Source: Hallella bergensis DSM 17361 (GTDB lineage Bacteria; Bacteroidota; Bacteroidia; Bacteroidales; Bacteroidaceae). Taken from it: a DNA stretch of 42,679 nt. The DNA is taken from the NCBI RefSeq assembly GCF_000160535.1, contig NZ_GG704782.1:6078-48756 (forward strand), given 5' to 3'. The notes beneath the pieces are model-generated. The model did no database searches. It worked only from the letters and a program-made list of their open reading frames with translations, and had not been told where the DNA came from. Shown here piece after piece: positions 8,030 through 16,667 of this stretch. Numbering within the stretch: the first letter of the stretch is position 1; every line of letters starts with the position of its first letter. The translations under genes and the position numbers were made by a program.

Positions 8030-10489
8030 ATGAAACGGAAAATCATAACCTTTTTGACAGCCATGATTGCCACTGCCGGTATGGCACAAAAAAGCAACGG
8101 CGGCTACCCCATCACTCCTGTCCCATTCACAGCTGTGAAAGTGGCCAGCAACAGCTTCTGGGGACAGCGTCTCGAAACTTCTCGACAAGTAACCGTTCCG
8201 CTTGCTTTCAGCAAATGCGAATCGGAAGGTCGGTACAAAAACTTTGAGCGGGCTGCTCACCCCAGCGACAGTTACGACGTAAGCAAACTCATGGGGCTCT
8301 CGTTCGACGACACCGACCCTTATAAGACTATCGAGGGAGCAAGCTACATTCTTCAGACCTATCCCGACAAGAAACTGAAGCAATATATAGACTCCGTGCT
8401 CAACATCATTGGTTCCGCACAGGAATCCGACGGATATCTCTACACCGCACGGACGCAGAACCCCAAGAACCCCCACCATTGGGCCGGCGACAAGCGATGG
8501 AGTAAGGTCGAAGACTTGAGCCATGAACTCTATAACCTCGGACACATGGTCGAGGGTGCCGTGGCTCACTGGCAGGCTACGGGCAGTCGCAAGTTCCTCG
8601 ATATCGCCACACGCTATGCTGACTGTGTGGTGCGCGAGGTTGGTCCCAATCCGGGCCAAGTCTGTGTTGTTCCCGGACATCAGATCGCCGAAATGGCCCT
8701 GTGCAAGCTCTACCTCGCCACGGGCAATAGGAAATATCTCGACCAGGCCAAATTCTTCCTCGACTATCGCGGAAAGACCACCATCAGGCAGGAGTATTCG
8801 CAGAGTCACAAGCCTGTTGTTGAGCAAGATGAAGCTGTGGGACATGCCGTCCGCGCCGCATACATGTATGCCGGTATGGCCGATGTGGCTGCCCTCACGG
8901 GCGATGCCGACTACATCAAGGCCATCGACCGTATCTGGGATAACATCGTGGGTAAGAAACTCTATATCACCGGTGGCATCGGGGCTACCAGCAACGGTGA
9001 AGCTTTCGGAAAAAACTACGAACTGCCCAACATGAGTGCTTATGCCGAGACATGTGCCGCCATCGGCAATGTCTACGTCAACTACCGGCTCTTCCTGCTC
9101 CATGGTGAGAGCAAATATTTTGATGTGTTGGAGCGCTCGCTCTACAACGGACTCATATCGGGTGTCTCCATGGACGGCGGTGGATTCTTCTATCCCAACC
9201 CATTGGAGTCTATGGGTCAGCACCAGCGTCAGGCTTGGTTTGGCTGTGCATGCTGTCCGAGCAACATCTGCCGATTCCTACCCTCGCTTCCCGGCTATGT
9301 CTATGCCGTGAAAGACAACAACCTCTACGTGAACCTCTTTCTCAGCAATTCGGCAACGATGAAAGTCAATGGCAAGAACGTGTCTCTGACACAGTCCACC
9401 AACTATCCTTGGGACGGTGATATCGCTATCCGCGTGGATCGGAACAAGGCTGGTAGCTTCGGTCTCAAGATTCGCATACCGGGATGGATAAAGGGACAAC
9501 CCGTACCTTCTGACCTCTATTATTATAGCGATGGCAAACGTCCCAACTACACCATCCTGGTAAACGGAAAGGCTATCGAGCCGACCATCACCGACGATGG
9601 CTATTGCACCATCAATCGGAGATGGAAGAAAGGCGACGTGGTAACCATTCATTTCGACATGGAAGTACGCACGGTTAGGGCTAACACCAAGGTGGAAGCC
9701 GACCGCGGACAAGTGAGTTTTGAGCGTGGCCCCGTGGTCTATTGCGCAGAGTGGGCAGACAATGACTTCGACATCATGAGCATGCTCCTCAACCAAAAAC
9801 CGAAATTCACCGAAAGCAAGTTGCCCTACAGTCAGTTCATATCCGACAAATACAAGAACACCCTCAGACTCTACCAGGGGCAAAACCTGACCACCCTAAC
9901 CACACAGGCTCAGGCTTTAGCCTATGACAAGGAGGGGCGCCTGACCGTCCAAAACGTCAATCTGAAACTCATTCCATATTTCGCATGGTGTCACCGTGGC
10001 AGTGGGAATATGAAGGTTTGGATGGCACAAAACGTATCGGCAAGTCGGCCTTCAACCCCACCAACACTTGCTTCGCAGGCCGAAATCGCATCATCAACAC
10101 CTTCTCGGTCGATGAAAAGCATAGTCGACGGACTGGTACCGGCCGACGAAAACGACCGTTCCGTACCCTATTTCCACTGGTGGCCCAAGCAGGGAGGCAA
10201 CGAATGGGTGACTTACACCTTCGCTAATGCCAAAACCATTCAGAGCGCAACCGTATATTGGTTCGACGACCAGCCATGGGGAGGGTGCAAGGTTCCCGAC
10301 AGCTGGACCATGGAATACCAGGACGAAAGCGGTGCATGGAAACCGGTATTCCACGCTGATCAATACCCTGTCAAGAAAGGTCAGGCTTGCATCGTCAACT
10401 TCGATCCGGTCAAGACAAAGGCCGTGAGGCTCAATGTCTACCAACCCGAGAAATATTCGTCCGGCCTCTTCGAGTGGTCGGTCAATTGA
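8030..10489 (+). CDS. GH127 beta-L-arabinofuranosidase, second copy
   Basis: An 819-residue exported protein with a signal peptide in residues 1-19 (ending GMAQ). It has the same architecture as the GH127 at 3350-5791: catalytic barrel, beta domains and a discoidin-like tail (about 700-819, ending EWSVN). Key residues are conserved: AYAETCAA gives E340 and C342, and FGCACCPSN gives C406, C408 and C409. The two paralogues have diverged in loops and in the N-terminal region, so they may differ in linkage or substrate. It follows GH97 by 40 bp without its own promoter and probably shares that transcript. No transporter or SusC/SusD pair is present here, so this is an enzyme-only locus. Confidence 0.9.
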   Translation: MKRKIITFLTAMIATAGMAQKSNGGYPITPVPFTAVKVASNSFWGQRLETSRQVTVPLAFSKCESEGRYKNFERAAHPSDSYDVSKLMGLSFDDTDPYKTIEGASYILQTYPDKKLKQYIDSVLNIIGSAQESDGYLYTARTQNPKNPHHWAGDKRWSKVEDLSHELYNLGHMVEGAVAHWQATGSRKFLDIATRYADCVVREVGPNPGQVCVVPGHQIAEMALCKLYLATGNRKYLDQAKFFLDYRGKTTIRQEYSQSHKPVVEQDEAVGHAVRAAYMYAGMADVAALTGDADYIKAIDRIWDNIVGKKLYITGGIGATSNGEAFGKNYELPNMSAYAETCAAIGNVYVNYRLFLLHGESKYFDVLERSLYNGLISGVSMDGGGFFYPNPLESMGQHQRQAWFGCACCPSNICRFLPSLPGYVYAVKDNNLYVNLFLSNSATMKVNGKNVSLTQSTNYPWDGDIAIRVDRNKAGSFGLKIRIPGWIKGQPVPSDLYYYSDGKRPNYTILVNGKAIEPTITDDGYCTINRRWKKGDVVTIHFDMEVRTVRANTKVEADRGQVSFERGPVVYCAEWADNDFDIMSMLLNQKPKFTESKLPYSQFISDKYKNTLRLYQGQNLTTLTTQAQALAYDKEGRLTVQNVNLKLIPYFAWCHRGSGNMKVWMAQNVSASRPSTPPTLASQAEIASSTPSRSMKSIVDGLVPADENDRSVPYFHWWPKQGGNEWVTYTFANAKTIQSATVYWFDDQPWGGCKVPDSWTMEYQDESGAWKPVFHADQYPVKKGQACIVNFDPVKTKAVRLNVYQPEKYSSGLFEWSVN

Positions 10490-10555
10490 GGCAGAGTTGC
10501 TTTGGCAGCATCTTCCCGACTCTTTTAAGTTGTTGTTCGTTTTCGGGCGGATTTC

Positions 10556-10587
10556 CTTGTAAGAGTTTGGAAATTGTGCTAACTTTG
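10556..10587 (+). promoter_or_regulatory. Promoter of the SpmA/B fusion gene
   Basis: CTTG at 10556-10559 and TAACTTTG at 10580-10587 are separated by 20 bp. The -7 element ends only 8 bp before the ATG at 10596, so the transcript would have a leader of only a few bases. Confidence 0.65.
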
Positions 10588-10595
10588 CCCTCCGT

Positions 10596-11822
10596 ATGGT
10601 ACTGAACTACATTTGGATTGCATTCTTCCTCATTGCTTTTGTCTTTGGGGCTTTTCAGCTATGCATGGGCGACACCACTATCTTTCAAAAGATAGTGGAT
10701 TCCACATTCGACACGTCGAAGTCAGCTTTCGAGATCTCCCTCGGCCTGACCGGTGTCTTGGCTTTGTGGCTCGGTATCATGAAGATTGGTGAACGCGCCG
10801 GCGTGGTGAATGCACTGGCAAGGGTGCTCAGTCCGGTGTTCACCAAACTCTTTCCCGATATTCCGAAGAACCATCCGGCCATGGGTTCTATCTTCATGAA
10901 CATCGCCTCCAACATGCTCGGACTCGATAATGCCGCAACCCCCACCGGCCTGAAGGCCATGCAGCAGATGCAGGAACTGAACACCAGGAAGGACACGGCA
11001 ACCAACCCGATGATCATGTTCCTCGTACTCAACACCTCGGGTCTCACCATCATTCCAACAACCATCCTCGCCTTTCGCGCCTCCTACGGGGCAGCATCGC
11101 CCACCGATGTCTTCATCCCCATTCTCCTGGCCACCACAATAGCTACCTTGGCGGGCATCATCATCACCTCCGCCTGGCAACGTATCAACATCTTTCAACC
11201 CGTTCTTCTGGCCACGATGACCGGACTCGTGGCCTTTGTAGGTTTGGTGGTATGGAGTTTCGGGCAGATGGATAAAGACACACTGGGCACCGTCACGAGC
11301 ATTGCCAGCAACCTCATCCTGCTGGGCATCATCATCATTTTCATCCTCACCGGATTGTTCAGAAAGGTCAACGTCTACGACGCTTTTATCGAAGGAGCCA
11401 AGGAAGGCTTTACAACAGCCGTCCGGATCATCCCCTATTTGGTGGCCATCCTGGTGGCCGTGGGCGTGTTCCGTGCCTCCGGGGCGATGGACATGCTCAT
11501 CGATGGCATTGCATGGACCGTGAAACAATGCGGTATCAACACCGATTTCGTCGGTGCATTGCCCACGGCCCTTATGAAACCCCTGTCGGGAAGCGGTGCC
11601 CGCGGACTCATGCTCGAGACCATGAAAACCTATGGTCCCGACAGCTTTGTGGGGCGGTTGAGCTGCATTTTCCAGGGAAGCACCGACACGACATTCTATA
11701 TCCTCGCAGTATATTTCGGCAGCGTGAGCATCAAATACACCCGCCACGCCGTGGCCTGCGGCCTGCTGGCCGATCTCGTGGGAGTGATTGCAGCCGTGTT
11801 CATCGCATATATCTTCTTTTGA
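10596..11822 (+). CDS. SpmA/SpmB-type nucleoside-recognition (Gate) membrane protein
   Basis: A 408-residue polytopic inner-membrane protein of about nine or more hydrophobic segments. Two Gate/nucleoside-recognition domains lie in tandem. The first (about 40-200) contains the asparagine-rich NIASNMLGLDNAATPTG typical of SpmA; the second (about 270-405) contains GSGARGLMLE and FQGSTDTTFY typical of SpmB. In Bacillus these are two separate spore-maturation genes; the fused form is common in non-sporulating Bacteroidota, where its role is not established (a solute-transport role is inferred from the domain). The start is fixed by a promoter just upstream, and the next methionine (residue 24) would remove the first membrane segment. 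Neighbours offer no functional clue. Confidence 0.88.
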   Translation: MVLNYIWIAFFLIAFVFGAFQLCMGDTTIFQKIVDSTFDTSKSAFEISLGLTGVLALWLGIMKIGERAGVVNALARVLSPVFTKLFPDIPKNHPAMGSIFMNIASNMLGLDNAATPTGLKAMQQMQELNTRKDTATNPMIMFLVLNTSGLTIIPTTILAFRASYGAASPTDVFIPILLATTIATLAGIIITSAWQRINIFQPVLLATMTGLVAFVGLVVWSFGQMDKDTLGTVTSIASNLILLGIIIIFILTGLFRKVNVYDAFIEGAKEGFTTAVRIIPYLVAILVAVGVFRASGAMDMLIDGIAWTVKQCGINTDFVGALPTALMKPLSGSGARGLMLETMKTYGPDSFVGRLSCIFQGSTDTTFYILAVYFGSVSIKYTRHAVACGLLADLVGVIAAVFIAYIFF

Positions 11823-11983
11823 AAGAGTGAAGAGTGAAGAATGAAAAGTGAAGAATGAAGAGTGTAGAGTGAAGAGTAATTCCGTTCCGTATGGCCAATT
11901 ATGAATTGTGAATTATGAATTCTGAATTTTCACCCCGCATGGCCAATTGTGAATTGTAAATTGTGAATTATGAATTAAAAAAA
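11823..11983. repeat. Heptad DNA repeats in the spacer before the flippase gene
   Basis: Two types of 7-bp repeat follow each other. From 11823 to about 11879 a degenerate GTGAAGA unit repeats about seven times. From 11887 to 11976 a GAATTnT unit repeats in two blocks, each introduced by CCGyATGGCCAATT (11887-11900 and 11935-11948). Seven is not a multiple of three and stops are frequent, so this is not coding. The last unit runs into the flippase start and creates a false in-frame GTG at 11963. Confidence 0.8.
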
Positions 11984-13459
11984 ATGGCAACCCTGAAATC
12001 GCTTTTAAAAGACACTGCCATCTATGGCATCAGCAGCATAGCCGGGAGGTTTATCAACTACCTGCTCGTGCCCATCCAGACCGCTGCGTGGGCTGCCTCG
12101 GGCGGACAATACGGCGTCGTGACCAATGTCTATGCCTACACGGCACTGCTGATGGTGATCCTCACCTACGGCATGGAGACGACATTCTTCCGCTTTGCCA
12201 ACAAAAACGAGGAGGATCCGCAGACCGTCTACACCACTACGCTCATCTCGGTGGGCTCCACGTCGCTGCTCTTTATTATCCTGATACTCTCCTTCCTCGG
12301 CCCCGTTTCATCGTTCATGGGCTATCAAGACCACCCCGAATGGGTGGCCGTGATGTTTGTATGTGTGGCCATCGATGCCTTCAAATGCATACCTTTTGCC
12401 TATCTGCGCTACCAAAGCCGACCCATCAAGTTTGCCACCATACAGCTGGCCAACGTATTTCTGAATGTCCTCCTCAACATCACCTACCTCTTTATACTCC
12501 CTGCCCTGCGCATCAATCCCTTCGGACTCTATGACGACAGTTTCACACTCAACGTGGGCATGGTGTTCTATATCAATTTGGCTTGTACCACATTGGTCAC
12601 CCTGATGTTTTGGAAGGAACTCGTCGGCTTTCCCTATCGTTTCGATCCCAAGCTGCTCAGGCGCATGCTGCGCTATGCATGGCCGCTGCTGATATTAGGC
12701 ATTGCGGGCATCCTGAACCAGACTTTCGACAAGATCGTCTTTCCTTTCCTTTACCGCGAAAGCGATGCGGCTGCCGAACTGAGCATCTACGGAGCCACCG
12801 TCAAGATAGCCATGATCATGGCCATGATTACTCAGGCCTTCCGCTATGCCTACGAACCATTTGTATTCGGCAAGTCCAAGGACAAGGACAACCGCGAGAC
12901 CTACGCCAAGGCCATGAAGTTTTTTGTCATCTTTACCCTATTGGCTTTCCTCGTGGTGGTGGGTTATATGGACGTGTTAAGGCACATCATCCCCAACCGC
13001 GACTACTGGTCCGGCCTACGGGTGGTGCCTATCGTAATGGCCGCCGAAATCATGATGGGCATCTATTTCAACCTGTCGTTCTGGTATAAGCTCATTGACC
13101 GCACCATCTGGGGAGCTTATTTCAGTGGTGCCGGATGCCTCGTTCTCATCGCCGTCAACGTAATTTTCGTACCCCGATACAGCTATATGGCGTGTGCATG
13201 GGGAGGCTTTGCAGGTTATGCCACAGCCATGCTACTCAGCTATTTCGTCGGACAGAAATACTATCCCATTAACTATCCCGTCAAGGAAATACTGGCATAT
13301 GTAGCCCTGGCCGTCGTACTCACCGCGGGCATGCTCACCGCCAACAACTATTTGACTCCACTTCCGGCCATCATTGTCAACACGTTGTTGGGTTGCATCT
13401 TCGTTGCCTATCTCGTGAAGAAAGACCTGCCACTGAACATCATAAAAAAGAAACAATAA
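11984..13459 (+). CDS. Polysaccharide flippase of the MOP superfamily (Wzx-like)
   Basis: A 491-residue integral membrane protein with roughly twelve to fourteen hydrophobic segments along its whole length. The N-terminal pattern (LLKDTAIYGISSIAGRFINY) is that of the Wzx/PST branch of the MOP exporters, which flip lipid-linked sugars across the inner membrane. I prefer the ATG at 11984 over the upstream in-frame GTG at 11963, because the latter lies inside the heptad repeat. No glycosyltransferase or polymerase gene is adjacent, which is unusual for a dedicated Wzx and fits a housekeeping flippase or an orphan. The S46 peptidase follows after 47 bp and may be cotranscribed. Substrate unknown. 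Confidence 0.85.
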   Translation: MATLKSLLKDTAIYGISSIAGRFINYLLVPIQTAAWAASGGQYGVVTNVYAYTALLMVILTYGMETTFFRFANKNEEDPQTVYTTTLISVGSTSLLFIILILSFLGPVSSFMGYQDHPEWVAVMFVCVAIDAFKCIPFAYLRYQSRPIKFATIQLANVFLNVLLNITYLFILPALRINPFGLYDDSFTLNVGMVFYINLACTTLVTLMFWKELVGFPYRFDPKLLRRMLRYAWPLLILGIAGILNQTFDKIVFPFLYRESDAAAELSIYGATVKIAMIMAMITQAFRYAYEPFVFGKSKDKDNRETYAKAMKFFVIFTLLAFLVVVGYMDVLRHIIPNRDYWSGLRVVPIVMAAEIMMGIYFNLSFWYKLIDRTIWGAYFSGAGCLVLIAVNVIFVPRYSYMACAWGGFAGYATAMLLSYFVGQKYYPINYPVKEILAYVALAVVLTAGMLTANNYLTPLPAIIVNTLLGCIFVAYLVKKDLPLNIIKKKQ

Positions 13460-13506
13460 ACTCAATAACGGATACCACAGCTATCCCATTAAAAGAAAAC
13501 AGACAA

Positions 13507-15639
13507 ATGAACAACAGACTTATCAAGCCCCTTGTTTTTTTAACCCTCAACCTCTTATCTTTTCTGCCCCTACATGCCGACGAGGGCATGTGGACGCTCT
13601 ACAATCTGCCTCAAGCCGTCTATAGCGAGATGCAACGAGAAGGTTTCCAACTGCCCTACAATGACTTGTATCACGGCGAGAATGCTGTGAGTCGGGCCGT
13701 GGTCAACTTCTCGGGCTACTGCTCCGGCGTGGTGGTCAGCCCCGACGGACTGGTGTTTACCAATCACCATTGCGGCTTTGAGGCCATTCGCTCCCACTCC
13801 ACCGTGGAGCACGACTACATGCTCAACGGCTTCTATGCCAAGACCTACGAGGAGGAGCTGCCCAACGAAGACATGTTCGTCTCTTTCATGATAGAGCAAC
13901 AAGATGTCACCGCACGGCTCGAGAGTCTCGGGCTTTCCCGCCTCAGCAAAGACAGGAAGGGCGCGCTCATCGACTCGTTGCAATATGCCATGACCGATTC
14001 TGTCAAGAATATCGACTCAACCTTACACGTTGTCATCGATGCCTTCTATGAGGGAAACAAATATTACGCCACCACCTATCAGGACTTCACCGACCTCCGG
14101 TTGGTGTTCACCGTGCCCAAATCGATGGGTAAGTTCGGCGGTGAGACCGACAACTGGATGTGGCCCCGACAGACATGCGACTTCTCGGTATTCCGCATTT
14201 ACGCTGACCCGAAAACCAACGGCCCCGCCGCATACGCCAAAGACAACGTGCCCTACCGCCCCAAACACTGGGCTCCCGTGTCGCTCGAGGGCTACAAAGA
14301 TGGCGACTTTGCCATGACCATGGGTTATCCTGGCTCCACCAGCCGCTATCTGTCGAGCTACGGCATCGAGCAGATGCGGATGAAAAACGCTGTCCGCGCA
14401 CAGGCCCGAGGCATTAAGCAGGAGGTGATGCTACGCCACATGCGTGCCGACGAAGGCGTGCGCATCAAGTACGACAGCAAGTATGCCAACAGCTCCAACT
14501 ACTGGAAAAACTCCATCGGAATGAACAAATGTATCGATTCCATCGGTCTCATCCAACAGAAACGAGCATTTGAACGTCAAGTGGAATCCTTTGTCAATCG
14601 GACGGGATACCTGAAAGACAGCCTCAACTTCCAGTTGCTCGAAAAACTCTATCGCAAAAGTGCAACGGCCGCCCATGACCTGCTGTATCTCACCGAAAGT
14701 TTTCTCCGCACAAACGAGTTCACCACACGCGCCATCAACGAAAACCGAGGACAGGAGACACAAGGCCCGGACAACAGGCCCAAGAAGCAATATTTCATCT
14801 ACAAGGACGTCCAGAAGACCTGGGACGAGGCACTCGATAAGGAGGTGCTGGCAGTGGCACTGAAAAACTACCGCAACCACATCACCGACCCAAACAACCT
14901 GCCGGCGTTCTACAAGACCATCGAAACCAAATACGGCAACGACTACACCCGGTATGTGAACGATCTCTGGCAAAAGAGCTGTCTGATGAAACCCAACGGG
15001 AAAATATATTTCCGCAAGAAGTCTTTCAGGAAAGACCCGGGAACGATTATAGGTAAACAACTGCGCGAGCTTATCGACCAAAACCGCGAACTTCTCTCCA
15101 CACTGGCCGACAGCATAGCCGATCAGGAGCGTTACCTCTGTGCCGCCAAGCTGCGCATGGAACAGGACATGCCCCATTACAGCGATGCCAACTTCACCAT
15201 GCGCCTAAGTTATGGACAAGTGGGAGGGTTCGATTTGGGCGGCAAGCCTTCGGGCTACTATACCACCTCCGAGAGCCTGTTGGATAAGATGGAGCAGGGC
15301 GATAAGGGCATCATCGACTATCAGGCCGAGCCTATCATGCACGCCCTGATGAATGTCGATGACTGTAGCCCCTATGTCGACCGCCAAACCTACAAGCTAC
15401 ATCTGTGCCTTCTCACCAACAACGACATCACGGGCGGCAACAGTGGCTCGCCGCTGTTCGACGGCAAGGGTCGTCTCATCGGACTGGCCTTCGACGGCAA
15501 CTGGGACAGCCTCAGCTCCGACATCCATTTTGACAAGCATTTGGCCCGCACCATCAGCGTGGACATCCGATTCGTGCTCTACATGATGGATAAGTGGGGA
15601 CATGCCGACCGCCTGCTCAAGGAAATGGGTTTGAAATAA
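13507..15639 (+). CDS. S46 family dipeptidyl-peptidase (DPP7-like)
   Basis: A 710-residue secreted serine peptidase with a signal peptide (about 1-24, ending LHADEG). Chymotrypsin-like motifs are present: the catalytic His in TNHHCGF (H87/H88), the Asp within QTCDFSVFR, and the Ser in GGNSGSP (S646). The family removes dipeptides from peptides in the periplasm, feeding amino-acid fermentation. In P. gingivalis an arginine 18 residues after the catalytic serine gives DPP11 its acidic preference and a glycine gives DPP7 its hydrophobic preference. Here that position is G664 in AFDGNW, so I infer DPP7-like specificity. The ATG at 13507 gives a proper signal peptide; an upstream in-frame ATG at 13393 would overlap the flippase. 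Confidence 0.92.
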   Translation: MNNRLIKPLVFLTLNLLSFLPLHADEGMWTLYNLPQAVYSEMQREGFQLPYNDLYHGENAVSRAVVNFSGYCSGVVVSPDGLVFTNHHCGFEAIRSHSTVEHDYMLNGFYAKTYEEELPNEDMFVSFMIEQQDVTARLESLGLSRLSKDRKGALIDSLQYAMTDSVKNIDSTLHVVIDAFYEGNKYYATTYQDFTDLRLVFTVPKSMGKFGGETDNWMWPRQTCDFSVFRIYADPKTNGPAAYAKDNVPYRPKHWAPVSLEGYKDGDFAMTMGYPGSTSRYLSSYGIEQMRMKNAVRAQARGIKQEVMLRHMRADEGVRIKYDSKYANSSNYWKNSIGMNKCIDSIGLIQQKRAFERQVESFVNRTGYLKDSLNFQLLEKLYRKSATAAHDLLYLTESFLRTNEFTTRAINENRGQETQGPDNRPKKQYFIYKDVQKTWDEALDKEVLAVALKNYRNHITDPNNLPAFYKTIETKYGNDYTRYVNDLWQKSCLMKPNGKIYFRKKSFRKDPGTIIGKQLRELIDQNRELLSTLADSIADQERYLCAAKLRMEQDMPHYSDANFTMRLSYGQVGGFDLGGKPSGYYTTSESLLDKMEQGDKGIIDYQAEPIMHALMNVDDCSPYVDRQTYKLHLCLLTNNDITGGNSGSPLFDGKGRLIGLAFDGNWDSLSSDIHFDKHLARTISVDIRFVLYMMDKWGHADRLLKEMGLK

Positions 15640-15657
15640 AAATCACAAATACAATAC

Positions 15658-15707
15658 AGCCATCTCGTCCGAAGGCTCATGTCTTTCGGGTGAGATGGCT
15701 TTGTTTT
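15658..15707 (+). terminator. Terminator after the S46 peptidase
   Basis: AGCCATCTC (15658-15666) pairs perfectly with GAGATGGCT (15692-15700), followed by TTGTTTT. It lies 18 bp after the stop codon. Confidence 0.8.
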
Positions 15708-15726
15708 AACAGCTTATCGTTAGCGT

Positions 15727-15810
15727 ATCGCGTTCGAAGTACAAGCGTCTGACGGCCGACATCCGATCGTTCTACGGACGAAGTACACGTGTATTTCGGA
15801 CGTCAGACGC
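15727..15810. repeat. Intergenic palindromic element, copy A
   Basis: A GC-rich structured element. The outer arms GCGTCTGACG (15745-15754) and CGTCAGACGC (15801-15810) are perfectly complementary. They enclose a second hairpin, CGAAGTACAC and GTGTATTTCG (15779-15798), palindromic apart from one G-T pair. It shares a gapped motif, roughly CGnTCGAnnnACAnGCGT then ACGGCCG, with the element at 40222-40330. It sits between convergent genes. Confidence 0.6.
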
Positions 15811-15895
15811 CGGTGGTGAAGCTGGTGTGCATGGCATTGCAACGAGTATACGTTGGCCCTGAGTAGCTTTTGGTCTCGATGGTTGGTCTTATTGG

Positions 15896-16426
15896 TTAGC
15901 TGACATATTCTACCAGCGAGTCAAAATCATTGGCAACAGCGATGAAATCGGACCATTTGCCACGGATGAGGCCACGTTCCTGCATGTCATTGAGCAAGGC
16001 AATGGTCGAATTCCAAAATCCCTTCATGTTGTAGAGCACCACCATTTTGTGATGATAGCCAATGGTGTGAGATGCCGCAACAGTGAAGATTTCATCGAGA
16101 GTACCTATCCCTCCGGGCAGGGCAATAAAGATATCGGCTTGTGCCATGATGAGCTGCTTTCGGTCGGAGAGATTGTCACACGATACGTTGACATCAACAT
16201 AATCAGACCCGCGCCCATTCTTTTCCAATATGGTGGGTATCATACCGATGGTTCGTCCACCGGCACGGTGCACTGACTGAGCTATACACTCCATGAGTCC
16301 GAGGTCACACCCGCCATACACCAAGTCGTGCCCATTACGCCCGATCCATGTACCCAGCTCCTCAGTGAGCCGAAAAAAGTCCGGGTCTATATCATTGTTG
16401 GCCGAGCAAAAAATTCCTATTTTCAT
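15896..16426 (-). CDS. LOG family protein (nucleoside-5'-monophosphate phosphoribohydrolase-like)
   Basis: A 176-residue cytoplasmic protein with the Rossmann-like fold once annotated as lysine decarboxylase. The signature PGGIGTLDE occupies 104-112 and the DRK motif ends at residue 90; both line the active site of LOG enzymes, which split adenosine-type monophosphates into base plus ribose 5-phosphate. The N-terminus (MKIGIFCSAN) and the GG of VYGGCDLG fit nucleotide binding. Length is normal. The role in non-plant-associated bacteria is usually nucleotide salvage or housekeeping, and cytokinin activation is not implied. Its promoter and first 13 codons are duplicated at 23047-23139. Single-gene transcript. 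Confidence 0.88.
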   Translation of the reverse strand: MKIGIFCSANNDIDPDFFRLTEELGTWIGRNGHDLVYGGCDLGLMECIAQSVHRAGGRTIGMIPTILEKNGRGSDYVDVNVSCDNLSDRKQLIMAQADIFIALPGGIGTLDEIFTVAASHTIGYHHKMVVLYNMKGFWNSTIALLNDMQERGLIRGKWSDFIAVANDFDSLVEYVS

Positions 16427-16481
16427 AACTTTTTGATTTTAACACATCAAAAATAGCGATTATCGATTGGTATACCAAATT
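16389..16481. repeat. 93-bp direct repeat, original copy (LOG promoter and 5' end)
   Basis: This segment covers the first codons of the LOG gene, its leader and its promoter. It recurs in the same orientation at 23047-23139 with four mismatches in 93 positions. It contains an inverted repeat, TTTTTGAT (16430-16437) and ATCAAAAA (16446-16453). Confidence 0.9.
16448..16479 (-). promoter_or_regulatory. Promoter of the LOG gene
   Basis: On the minus strand, TTTG (16476-16479) is followed after 20 bp by TATTTTTG (16448-16455), a full match to both promoter elements, 21 bp before the ATG. Confidence 0.75.
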
Positions 16482-16611
16482 TTTCAACCAATTTGTCAAC
16501 CAGCCATTCGATATACGGCAGTTTCTGTCATAGCACCATTCTATTATACAACCCCATGACAACACCCGTATCCAGCCCGACCAACTGCATAAAAAATCAT
16601 CATAAAGTAGG

Positions 16612-16643
16612 ATTGCAGGAAAAACCAAAATGCAGTAATTTTG
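16612..16643 (+). promoter_or_regulatory. Promoter of the receptor-hemN-hemG-permease operon
   Basis: ATTG (16612-16615), 20 bp, then TAATTTTG (16636-16643). The receptor ATG is 24 bp further on. No Fur-like palindrome is obvious, but I cannot score one by eye. Confidence 0.65.
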
Positions 16644-16667
16644 CAGTCACAAATGAATTTTTAGCAA

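Noticed and set aside
7928..9223. A 431-codon minus-strand frame opposite the GH97/GH127 genes
   Set aside because: The plus strand encodes conserved catalytic motifs throughout; the antisense frame reflects GC-biased codon use.
15896..16426. Annotation of the LOG gene as lysine decarboxylase
   Set aside because: The PGGxGTxxE motif and small size mark the LOG phosphoribohydrolase family; the decarboxylase label is a historic error.
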